Source: Parapedobacter tibetensis (GTDB taxonomy: Bacteria; Bacteroidota; Bacteroidia; Sphingobacteriales; Sphingobacteriaceae). From it: a stretch of DNA of 64,000 nt. This document shows positions 35,394-43,522 of the stretch, one piece after another. The notes below the pieces were generated by a model. That model had not been told where the DNA came from, made no database searches, and was given only the letters and a program-made list of their open reading frames with translations. The translations under genes were made by a program, and so were the position numbers. The stretch covers positions 186,001 through 250,000 of the forward strand of contig NZ_JAMKQJ010000002.1 in the NCBI RefSeq assembly GCF_024643205.1, in the 5' to 3' direction. Position 1 is the stretch's first letter. Each line of letters begins with the position of its first letter.

Positions 35394-35852
35394 TTGAGAG
35401 GTAACATCTTTAATGAGGATTTTAGGGATTTCTTACTCGCATTAAACGAGAAAGACGTGCGATATCTTTTAGTAGGTGGGTTCGCTGTGATACTGCATGG
35501 TTATTCGCGTACGACTGGTGATATGGATATATGGGTAGAACGTACCGAAGAGAACTATAAGCGACTATGCAAAGCATTCGAGCAGTTTGGCATGCCGGTT
35601 TTCGATATGACAGCGGATAATTTTCTATCACATCCGGTATGGGACGTATTCACATTTGGGATTCCACCTGTGGCCATTGACATCATGGTTCAAGTAAAAG
35701 GGATGGATTTCGAAACGTGCTACCAACATGCTGTTTATTTTGAGGATGATGATTTGAGTATCCGTACGATACATAAGGATAGCCTTGTTGAAGCCAAAAG
35801 ACAAAGTGGAAGACCAAAGGATTTAGATGATCTCGAAAACCTTAACACGTAG
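35394..35852 (+). CDS. MNT-type nucleotidyltransferase (about 152 aa)
   Basis: The core motif LLVGGFAVILHGYSRTTGDMD holds the GG and the DxD of DNA polymerase beta-like nucleotidyltransferases; a third acidic position is probably in AIDIMVQV. I chose the TTG at 35394 because AGGAAGGGG stands 5-6 bases before it and it follows the stop of the upstream gene by one base; in-frame GTG at 35373 and TTG at 35337 are alternatives. Related proteins act as antitoxins that AMPylate HEPN toxins or as toxins of the AbiEii type. The partner here is not a HEPN protein. The gene ends in a terminator hairpin. Confidence 0.8.
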   Translation: MRGNIFNEDFRDFLLALNEKDVRYLLVGGFAVILHGYSRTTGDMDIWVERTEENYKRLCKAFEQFGMPVFDMTADNFLSHPVWDVFTFGIPPVAIDIMVQVKGMDFETCYQHAVYFEDDDLSIRTIHKDSLVEAKRQSGRPKDLDDLENLNT

Positions 35853-35864
35853 TTTTATCGTGCG

Positions 35865-35886
35865 ATCCCGATGGGTCGGGATTTTA
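35865..35886 (+). terminator. Hairpin terminator after the nucleotidyltransferase gene
   Basis: ATCCCGA, loop TGGG, TCGGGAT, then TTTAT: seven pairs and a short T run, 12 bp after the stop. The convergent permease ends at 35940. Confidence 0.75.
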
Positions 35887-35939
35887 TCGACGCCGTACTC
35901 GTTTTCTATGGAGTCGATGAGCTCTTCGAGGTTCCCCCG

Positions 35940-38348
35940 CTACTCATCCCTCAAACTCTCCACCGGATTGGCCCGCGCCGCCCGGATTGCATGGTAGCTG
36001 ACCGTCGCCAAGGCAATCAAAGCAGCTGCGATACCGGCCAGCGCAAATATCCACCAGCTCAAGTCCATGCGGTATGCGAAATCTGCCAGCCAACTATTGC
36101 CTGCCCACCACGCCAGTGGTATGGCTACGACGATGGCTATACCTACCAAACTCAAAAACTGCTTGGAAACCATAAACGTGATATTGCCCACGTTGGCCCC
36201 CAAGACTTTCCGGATGCCGATTTCTTTGGTGCGCTGCGTGGTCGTAAAGGCAGCCAAAGCAAATAAGCCTAAACAGGCCAAGATAATAGCGACACCCGAG
36301 AAGAGCGAGAATAGATTGGCGATGCGCGCTTCGGCTTTGTACAACGCATTGAAATCTTCGTCCATAAAGTGATAGTCGAACGGCCGGTGTGCAATGCGCG
36401 ATTTCCACGCCGATTCCAGTGCTGCCAGGGTCTGCGCTGTGTTTTCGGTGCTTATCTTTACAAAGAGTTGCCGTACCACGTTGGTGTCCAGAAAGACAAG
36501 CAGTGGTCCGATTGGCGCGTGCAACGATTCAAAATGAAAGTCCTTTACAACGCCCACCACCGTTCCCTGTCCGTATCGCACCACCGTTTTTCCGATAGCC
36601 TCCTCGGCTGTCCAACCGAGGTCGCTTACCGCTTTTTCATTGAGGATGAAGGTCGACCTGAAGTTCTTGTAATTTTCGCTCGTATCCTGCAGTGCAAAAT
36701 CTGCCCGGCTAAAGTCTCTGCCAGCAACCAATTGCATACCCATGGTCTTCAGGTAGTCGAGATCCACGGGCGTAGCATTCAACGATAATTCCCGTATACC
36801 ATGCCCATCATCTACCGTGATACCATCACCCCACCCAATGGACGTGGGATCTTCGTAGGAGCCGGTTACACTGGTGACATTCGGTATGTTTTGAAATGCC
36901 GCTTTCAGTTGCTCGTACAAGGGTTTTGTTTTATTGTCTACAGGCAATACAACCACCTGCTCACGGTCGTAACCCAAGTTCTTTTGTTGGATATAGGAAA
37001 GTTGCTGGGCCACAATCAAGGTGGCTGCTACGAGAAAAATTGCGATGACAAATTGAACCGTAATCAAGGATTTTCGAAGCATGCCGCCCGAACTGGAAAC
37101 GCGGATTCCCGATTTCAAAATGGTTACCAATTTTGTGCTCGTCAACACAAATGCGGGATAGGCTCCTGCTATGACGCCGATGAGGCAACTCAACAACAGG
37201 ATGGCGGCCAAAGCCTTCGGGTGTACAAACAGCGCAGCGGTGAATTCTTTTCCGGTAACCGTATTGAATAGCGGCAGGAGGGGCATACTGATGACCATCG
37301 CTAGGCCGGTAGCGAGGAGGGTGATGGCAAACGATTCCCCTAAAAACTGTTTCCACAACTGGGATTTACCGGCACCCATTACTTTGCGGATGCCGATTTC
37401 CGTACCCCGGCTCACCGATTGGGCAGTAGCTAGGTTGATGTAATTCACGCAGGCGATCAGCAGGATCAGGAAGGCGACGATGCTTAGCACGTAGATATAC
37501 GTGATGTTTCCGTTAGCCTCAAAGTTGTTGCCTACGGCAGAATGCAGGTGTACGGCTTCTAGCGGTTCCAGGTGGTATGTCCAATAGTCCGAGCTGCCTT
37601 CGGTTATACCCATCTCCGTATGGTTCACCTCTTTCATGTAGTCCGCTATCTGCTTTTCAAGTATCGGCAGCTGATTGGCATCGTTTAACAATAAATAGGT
37701 GTGGTAATTGGCAGATTTCCACTGTTCGTTTTTTGAAGCACCAAGACTAGTGAAGGATAGGAGGATATCATACTGGATTTGGGAATTCAAGGGAGCTTCT
37801 TCGGCGATTCCGGTCACCTCATATTCTAGGTCACTGCCATCCAAGCGCAAAGTTTTTCCAATCGGGTCTTCCGTACCAAAATATTTCTCTGCCGCCTTGG
37901 GGGTTAATACCACCTTTCGCGGCGCGTCGAGTGCAGTTGTGCTGCTACCCATGAGCAATGAAAACGAAAAAAGCTTGAAGAAATCCGCATCGGCATACAG
38001 CACCCGGTTCTCTTCAAACGATTTAACACCATCGGAAACTGAATGGGTATACTTCATTGTGCGTACATAGGTTTCCACTTGCGGAAATGTCCGCTGGAAT
38101 TGCGGCCCCACTTTCGTTCCGGTAACATCCGTCTTGCTCAGCGTGCCGGAAAACTGGTACTCCATATACACTTTTGCGATGCGGTCGCCATTTTCCTGGA
38201 AGTTATCGTACGTCAGTTCGTTCCACACATACAGGCCAATGAGCAAACAAGACACGATACCCGTAGTGAGCCCGATAATATTTACGGCACTATACAGCTT
38301 GTTTTTGCGGATATTCCGCCAGGCGATTTTGAGATAGTTCTTAATCAT
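35940..38348 (-). CDS. FtsX/MacB-family ABC transporter permease (802 aa), last gene of operon E
   Basis: It starts MIKNYLKIAWRNIRKNKLYS, TM1 at about 20-40. The first motif is TEIGIRKVMGAGKSQ near 316 and the second KEIGIRKVLGANVGN near 709; tail NPVESLRDE. The first periplasmic domain has the acid-rich LILMGSS-like closing part before APRKVVLTPKAAEKYFG, a phrase conserved in most of the family (L[TS]xxxAxKYFG). It is sixth and last after the ATPase, so it may be expressed least. The next permease upstream is 151 bp away, a spacer made of 7-nt and 8-nt arrays. Confidence 0.94.
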   Translation of the reverse strand: MIKNYLKIAWRNIRKNKLYSAVNIIGLTTGIVSCLLIGLYVWNELTYDNFQENGDRIAKVYMEYQFSGTLSKTDVTGTKVGPQFQRTFPQVETYVRTMKYTHSVSDGVKSFEENRVLYADADFFKLFSFSLLMGSSTTALDAPRKVVLTPKAAEKYFGTEDPIGKTLRLDGSDLEYEVTGIAEEAPLNSQIQYDILLSFTSLGASKNEQWKSANYHTYLLLNDANQLPILEKQIADYMKEVNHTEMGITEGSSDYWTYHLEPLEAVHLHSAVGNNFEANGNITYIYVLSIVAFLILLIACVNYINLATAQSVSRGTEIGIRKVMGAGKSQLWKQFLGESFAITLLATGLAMVISMPLLPLFNTVTGKEFTAALFVHPKALAAILLLSCLIGVIAGAYPAFVLTSTKLVTILKSGIRVSSSGGMLRKSLITVQFVIAIFLVAATLIVAQQLSYIQQKNLGYDREQVVVLPVDNKTKPLYEQLKAAFQNIPNVTSVTGSYEDPTSIGWGDGITVDDGHGIRELSLNATPVDLDYLKTMGMQLVAGRDFSRADFALQDTSENYKNFRSTFILNEKAVSDLGWTAEEAIGKTVVRYGQGTVVGVVKDFHFESLHAPIGPLLVFLDTNVVRQLFVKISTENTAQTLAALESAWKSRIAHRPFDYHFMDEDFNALYKAEARIANLFSLFSGVAIILACLGLFALAAFTTTQRTKEIGIRKVLGANVGNITFMVSKQFLSLVGIAIVVAIPLAWWAGNSWLADFAYRMDLSWWIFALAGIAAALIALATVSYHAIRAARANPVESLRDE

Positions 38349-38353
38349 TTTCT

Positions 38354-38388
38354 TTAGTACTTAGTACAAAGTATTTAGTCTTTAGGCA
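38354..38388. repeat. Five degenerate 7-nt tandem words (TTAGTAC family)
   Basis: TTAGTAC, TTAGTAC, AAAGTAT, TTAGTCT and TTAGGCA in strict 7-nt register begin 6 bp from the permease start at 38348. Confidence 0.8.
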
Positions 38389-38410
38389 TCCTTCGCATCA
38401 TCATACCTAT

Positions 38411-38502
38411 TTCACTCGCTCACTCATAAGTTCACTAGCCCACCGCCTCACTCGTTCACCAGTTCACTCGCTTCCAAGTTCCCTTGCTCACTACCTCACT
38501 CA
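38411..38502. repeat. Eleven degenerate 8-nt tandem words (TTCACTCG family)
   Basis: The units run TTCACTCG, CTCACTCA, then after a 4-nt slip (TAAG) TTCACTAG, CCCACCGC, CTCACTCG, TTCACCAG, TTCACTCG and so on to CTCACTCA, where the stop codon of the upstream permease is reached. It is a word family of its own, not shared with other spacers. Confidence 0.75.
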
Positions 38503-40884
38503 CTCATCCCTCAAACTATCCACCGGATTGGCATTAGCAGCCTTGACGGCTTGGTAGCTAATGGTGACGCATGTGATGGCAAAACCCAAAATACCCGTCA
38601 GCATAAACATCCACCATTGCAGTTCGATGCGGTAAACAAAATGATCGAGCCACTTACTCATGACATACCAGGCTATAGGTACGGCAATAAGAAAAGCCAA
38701 CCCAACCCATTTCATAAAATCCGTTGATAAAAGCCTGACAATGCCCTTAGCGCTCGCACCCAAAACCTTGCGAACGCCGATCTCTTTGGTCCGTCGAACA
38801 ACCATAATCGAAAGTAGACCCAGAAAACCCAGCGAACTGATGATGATGGATACCACTGCGGCAATCCAGATAAGCTTTTCCAATAGCGCTTCCTTTTCGT
38901 AAAGATTAGCTATTTGCTCATCGTAAAACTTGTATTCAAAAAATGCATTCGGATACCAAGCTTTCCATTCTTTTTCCAGCGCATTCAATAACCTGCCGGG
39001 ATTATTCCCAGCATATTTTATGGCCAGGGTCTTTAGGCGTGTCTCATTATAGCCAATCACCGTAGGCGATACAGCTTCATTCAATGAATTGGTATTGAAA
39101 TCCGTGACCACACCGACAATCCGACCACTATGTTGATCGTTTAATCCGCCGGCCATCAACATCTTGCCAACAATATCCGCAGGATCATTAAAGCCCAAAT
39201 CGAAGGCCATTTTTTCGTTGATAAGAAATTCCGGATTTGCGGAATCCTTCTTGAAGTTCCTGCCAGAGACGAGTTGGATACCAAAAGTTTGGAGATAGGA
39301 AGTGTCGCCAATAGCATATCGAGGTGCCCAACTTTCCCATTCCAGATTGTTGTCAAACTGTATGGTGCCGCCCCAAACCTTCTCATTCGAGGGCGGATTA
39401 TCACAAAAAGTGAAGGATTGGATATCGCTGCGGTTGTGAAGAAAGTGGGTGAGGCTCTCCTTAGTCGCCAACATATCCTTTTTCAAGGGAAAAAGGAGTA
39501 CGGTTTCCCGATTAAAGCCCATATCCGTATTCTTGAGATAAGAAACCTGACTGACAATGACAATGGTAGACGAGATCAGCACTAAGGAAATGACATGCTG
39601 GAATACGATTAACGACTTTCTGCCCAAGTTCCAATTTCCTGTCATTTGCTTCTTCAAAGCGGTATGTATATGGGCCATGCTTAGGGAAAATAATGGGAAA
39701 ACGCAGGACAATAGACATATGCTAAACCACACGCCAACCGATATAGCAAAGAATTTACCTATGGATAATAGTTGAATCGGTTCGTTGATGAATAGATAGT
39801 GATTTGCCCAATCCATGAAGAACCAACATAGTAGCCAGGCTAATAACAAGGCGAGGAAGGAAACCAACATGGATTCGGCCATGAATTGGACGAACAATTG
39901 CTTTTTTGAACTACCCAATACTTTTCGGATGCCCATTTCCACGCTTCGGTACAGCTGCTGCGCAGAAACCATATTGGTATAATTGACGGTGGCCATAAAT
40001 AGAATCCCAATACCTATGACCGCAAGGATCACCAACAGGGAATGTTGCGTAGCCTTGCCATAATGTGCATCAAAATGAAAGGATGTTAACGGAAGTAATT
40101 TGTAAGAATAATAGTTCAGCACATCCTTGTCCCAATGTTTAGCCACCAAATCATGAATGCCTTGTTCCACTTTATCTTTATCCTGCGCGTTATGTAAGGT
40201 CAAGATGATATTGTTGGAAGAATGGGTGTATCCCCAGTTGCTGAAGAAGCCATCTCCGTCAGGTATCTGGCGCAGTGCACCGATGGAGGCAAGCGAAAAA
40301 TATATTTCCGACCGGAAGTCGGAATTTTTGCGGCTATCGTCAATTACACCTATTACCTCCACCGGGAATTGGCCATCGACATAAATTGTTTGGCCCACAG
40401 CCTCCTTTTTACCAAAGAAGATCTTGGCCATAGATTGGGTTAGTGCGACCGTATTGGGTTCGTTTAACTGATCGGGATCCCCTTGCAACCAAGGAAAATC
40501 CATCAGTTCAAAATATGTAGAAGAAACAAAGGCAGCTTTGCCGTCTGTTTTTCGCAACTGATCATTTATTTTGAGGGTGAAATCCTGTTTTTCTATGTAA
40601 ATGGCAGCTTTTTCCACCTGTGGCAATTCCTGTTGTATCGCTTCATACATGGCATAGGAACCACCTTTGTTATGCTCCGTTTTGTCAAGGTGAAGATCCT
40701 CAACGACTATGAAGGTCCGGCCAGCATCGGGATGAAATCGATCAAAGCTTAATTGATAGCTATTAAAGATATAGATAAAAAGGCAGCAGGCTATGGACAG
40801 ACCTAATCCGAAGATATTCAAAAAGGAATGAAATCGGTATTTGCGCATTTGGCGTATTGCTGTCCTAAAAAACATATTCATCAT
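38500..40884 (-). CDS. FtsX/MacB-family ABC transporter permease (794 aa), fifth gene of operon E
   Basis: The protein starts MMNMFFRTAIRQMRKYRFHS, an unusual form of the family start; a second ATG one codon later is possible. TM1 is at about 21-41. Motifs are VEMGIRKVLGSSKKQ near 315 and KEIGVRKVLGASAKG near 700; tail NPVDSLRDE. The phrase KGGSYAMYEAIQQ near residue 74 places it with the permeases at 1609-3981 and 61713-62861. It gives the best template for what is missing in the deleted gene at 61713. Only 58 bp separate it from the permease upstream. Confidence 0.94.
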   Translation of the reverse strand: MMNMFFRTAIRQMRKYRFHSFLNIFGLGLSIACCLFIYIFNSYQLSFDRFHPDAGRTFIVVEDLHLDKTEHNKGGSYAMYEAIQQELPQVEKAAIYIEKQDFTLKINDQLRKTDGKAAFVSSTYFELMDFPWLQGDPDQLNEPNTVALTQSMAKIFFGKKEAVGQTIYVDGQFPVEVIGVIDDSRKNSDFRSEIYFSLASIGALRQIPDGDGFFSNWGYTHSSNNIILTLHNAQDKDKVEQGIHDLVAKHWDKDVLNYYSYKLLPLTSFHFDAHYGKATQHSLLVILAVIGIGILFMATVNYTNMVSAQQLYRSVEMGIRKVLGSSKKQLFVQFMAESMLVSFLALLLAWLLCWFFMDWANHYLFINEPIQLLSIGKFFAISVGVWFSICLLSCVFPLFSLSMAHIHTALKKQMTGNWNLGRKSLIVFQHVISLVLISSTIVIVSQVSYLKNTDMGFNRETVLLFPLKKDMLATKESLTHFLHNRSDIQSFTFCDNPPSNEKVWGGTIQFDNNLEWESWAPRYAIGDTSYLQTFGIQLVSGRNFKKDSANPEFLINEKMAFDLGFNDPADIVGKMLMAGGLNDQHSGRIVGVVTDFNTNSLNEAVSPTVIGYNETRLKTLAIKYAGNNPGRLLNALEKEWKAWYPNAFFEYKFYDEQIANLYEKEALLEKLIWIAAVVSIIISSLGFLGLLSIMVVRRTKEIGVRKVLGASAKGIVRLLSTDFMKWVGLAFLIAVPIAWYVMSKWLDHFVYRIELQWWMFMLTGILGFAITCVTISYQAVKAANANPVDSLRDE

Positions 40885-40942
40885 AAGCTATCCTCCCGTC
40901 CGCCAAAGGGACATGTGTTGTATTTAATTTATTTTGGTTGCA

Positions 40943-43381
40943 TCACTCATCCCTTAGGCTGTCCACCGGGTTGGCCATCGCCGCCCGTATCGCTTGCGAG
41001 CCCACAGTCAGTACGGCGACCACCATGGCCGCCAATCCGGCGCCTGCAAACATCCACCATTCGATATCAATGCGGTACGCAAAGTCGGCCAACCATTGAT
41101 TCATGGCCCACCATGCGATGGGTGAAGCGATAACCAGGGCTATGACGACCAGTTTCACGAAGTCTTTAGACAAGAGACGTACGATGCTGCCTACTGTTGC
41201 GCCCAGTACCTTGCGAATGCCGATTTCCTTACTGCGCGTATGAATGGTGTAGGTAGCCAAACCCAGCAATCCAAGGCAACTGATTAAAATAGAAAGCGAC
41301 ATCGCCCAGGTCAATAAGCTGGCGGTAGCTTGTTCGCGTTCGTAAAACTGACCAATCATCTCATCCACAAATTGATAGTTGAAATCCTCATCGGGATACA
41401 GGCTGTGGTATGCTTTTTGGATTTGAGCTATCGCATCGCTCCACGATTGGCCATCTCGGTTTGGCTTGAGCCGCACATGGAAGGTCGATCCGTTATTTTT
41501 TTGAAACACCAAGGGGCTAATGAATGACCGGGTAGATTGATCGTGAAAATTTTTCATGACCCCCACAATCGGTACCGCATTGCCGTTCCAGCTCAGAAAT
41601 TCACCCAACGCTTTTTCCGGCTGCTGGAAACCGATTTCCTTCGCAAACTGCTCGTTGATAAGAATTTCGTTCGTAGAATCACCAGGCAGTATATTCCTGC
41701 CCGCAACTAGCTTAATTCCGTATACATCAAGGTAATGTTCGTCACCCCACCGGATTTGGGAATTCGGTTTCAGTTCTTCCTTGCCGTTGTGGTAGGCGAC
41801 GTTGGTAAAAGCCACCCCGCGGTCGGCCGGAGCGAAAAATCCGGTGCTCGCCAACTCGATTCCTGGAAGGGATTGGACGGTATGCAACAGCTGCCTGCTA
41901 CGCGTTTCGGCTACGTCTCTAGGCACATCAAACTTGACAACGGCCTTCGTGTCGAACCCCATATCAGAGTCAATGGAATAGTTGATTTGCTGGCTTACAA
42001 TGATGGTCGCCAAAATAAAAAACTGGGCAATGGCGAATTGGGATACGGTTAGTATTTTGCGTATGCCCGCATGCCGGGTCTGTCCGGTCAGTCCCGACAC
42101 CTGATTTCTTAAAACGGCTGTAGGGGTATATCCAGACAAGATCAGTGCGGGGTAACATCCAGCAAGAAAACTGACCACCGCGACCAGCAGCAAGAGCAGC
42201 AACGCATAGCCGGGTTGGAACATGAAATCGGTCGTCAGTCCCTCGGGGATGAACTTGGAGAATAACCGAAGGATTATCGGGATGGATAGCACCGCAAGGA
42301 GGGTAGCGATACTGGTCATGACGACGGTTTCACCCAGAAATTGTCGAATCAATTGCATCTTGGAGCTACCCATCGTTTTGCGGATGCCAATTTCTTTTGC
42401 CCGTTGCGATGCCTGTGCGGTGGTGAGGTTGATAAAATTGATGCAGCCCAACAGTAGCAGGAAAGCCGCCACGGCCATTAGGCCATAGAGCGTCGTCTTC
42501 TGTGCAATACGGCCATTGATGCTGGGGTAGAGGCGATTGAAATGGATGTCATGGAGCGGTTGCAGGGTAAGCGTGATGTCCTTACCCCGTTCGGTGTTGT
42601 GTTGTTGATAAAGCACATTCAGCTGAGCCTGAGCAGCGTCTGCCGACTGGTTTGCCGATAATTTGACAAAGAGTTGGGAATAGGTCATCCAGTCATCCCA
42701 CACATCCATCATGAAATTATCCTTCAGCGGAGAAGCTTCAATGGTAGCCAAGGAAATGAACTCCCTACCTCCGAAATGCGTGGGCTTATCCAGATCGTCC
42801 ACAATACCGGATACGGTAAGGGTCAGGTCATTATAGGTGAGCTGTTTACCGATGACCGCTACGGGTGATAGATCTGGAAAATAGAGCCGTGCACGGCTTT
42901 GCGTGATTACAACGGTGAATGGTTGTGCTAGGGCATTCGATCGTTCTCCGCCAATCCACTCGTATCCCAGCAATTGGAAGTAATCACTGTTAGTAAAGAC
43001 AATCTCTTTTTGTTTTTTGAATAGACGGGGTTTGGAAGCATTGTCCCCATCAACTTGCACGTCGGCGGTGGCATCACGTTGAAACTGGAATACGGGGATG
43101 GTTTGTTCGATTCCCGTGAGGGCACTTGGTAGGGCATTGCCTAAAGGTGCAGGCACGCCGACACTGTGACCTTCAACCCCATTGAAGTTGGCATCGAGCA
43201 CGACGCGGTATATCTGGTCGTTATCGGGTTGGAAGGTGTCGAAGCTGAATTCGTAATAGACGATCAAGGAGATGACCACGGCCGAACTAATGCCAATGAA
43301 CAGCCCGAGCATATTCAATATCGTGAAGAGCTTGTTGCGCCACAAGTGGCGATAGGTGGCTTTGAAAAAGTTTTTTAGCAT
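40943..43381 (-). CDS. FtsX/MacB-family ABC transporter permease (812 aa), fourth gene of operon E
   Basis: The start is MLKNFFKATYRHLWRNKLFT, TM1 about 20-42. Motifs: KEIGIRKTMGSSKMQ near 327 and KEIGIRKVLGATVGS near 714; tail NPVDSLRDE. It is one of the longest copies, owing to a larger first periplasmic domain, with SVGVPAPLGNALPS near residue 73 and an inserted lysine-rich stretch (PRLFKKQKEIVF) near 120. Its nearest relative here by the GVPxPLG phrase is the single gene of operon D. It lies 58 bp before the next permease and 141 bp after the previous, the latter spacer holding a 7-nt array and the second 79-bp hairpin element. Confidence 0.94.
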   Translation of the reverse strand: MLKNFFKATYRHLWRNKLFTILNMLGLFIGISSAVVISLIVYYEFSFDTFQPDNDQIYRVVLDANFNGVEGHSVGVPAPLGNALPSALTGIEQTIPVFQFQRDATADVQVDGDNASKPRLFKKQKEIVFTNSDYFQLLGYEWIGGERSNALAQPFTVVITQSRARLYFPDLSPVAVIGKQLTYNDLTLTVSGIVDDLDKPTHFGGREFISLATIEASPLKDNFMMDVWDDWMTYSQLFVKLSANQSADAAQAQLNVLYQQHNTERGKDITLTLQPLHDIHFNRLYPSINGRIAQKTTLYGLMAVAAFLLLLGCINFINLTTAQASQRAKEIGIRKTMGSSKMQLIRQFLGETVVMTSIATLLAVLSIPIILRLFSKFIPEGLTTDFMFQPGYALLLLLLVAVVSFLAGCYPALILSGYTPTAVLRNQVSGLTGQTRHAGIRKILTVSQFAIAQFFILATIIVSQQINYSIDSDMGFDTKAVVKFDVPRDVAETRSRQLLHTVQSLPGIELASTGFFAPADRGVAFTNVAYHNGKEELKPNSQIRWGDEHYLDVYGIKLVAGRNILPGDSTNEILINEQFAKEIGFQQPEKALGEFLSWNGNAVPIVGVMKNFHDQSTRSFISPLVFQKNNGSTFHVRLKPNRDGQSWSDAIAQIQKAYHSLYPDEDFNYQFVDEMIGQFYEREQATASLLTWAMSLSILISCLGLLGLATYTIHTRSKEIGIRKVLGATVGSIVRLLSKDFVKLVVIALVIASPIAWWAMNQWLADFAYRIDIEWWMFAGAGLAAMVVAVLTVGSQAIRAAMANPVDSLRDE

Positions 43382-43386
43382 TTTCT

Positions 43387-43421
43387 TTAGTACTTAATAG
43401 TTAGTACATAGTATTTATTCA
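43387..43421. repeat. Five degenerate 7-nt tandem words (TTAGTAC family)
   Basis: TTAGTAC, TTAATAG, TTAGTAC, ATAGTAT and TTATTCA follow in 7-nt register, starting 5 bp from the permease start at 43381. Confidence 0.75.
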
Positions 43422-43442
43422 TCCCCTCTTCCCACCACTATC

Positions 43443-43521
43443 GTTTCAGCCTGTTGCGACCCCGACCTAGGAGGCGGCAGTGTAGCGCCCCGGATCCAGA
43501 CGGGGAGCAATAGGCTGAAAC
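43443..43521. repeat. 79-bp imperfect palindrome (copy 2), REP-like hairpin element
   Basis: The outer arms are GTTTCAGCCTGTTGC and GCAATAGGCTGAAAC, and an inner pair CCCCG/CGGGG is added compared with copy 1 at 6563-6641. The length is exactly the same, and the middle keeps CCTAGGA, TAGCGCCC and CAGACG-like words. The fifth base pair of the outer stem is T-A in copy 1 and C-G here. It abuts the stop of the permease at 43523. Confidence 0.8.
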
Positions 43522-43522
43522 A

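Noticed and set aside
35853..35939. Coding remnant on the minus strand after the permease at 35940
   Set aside because: About 20 codons are open but resemble nothing I can name, and the stretch includes the terminator of the convergent gene.
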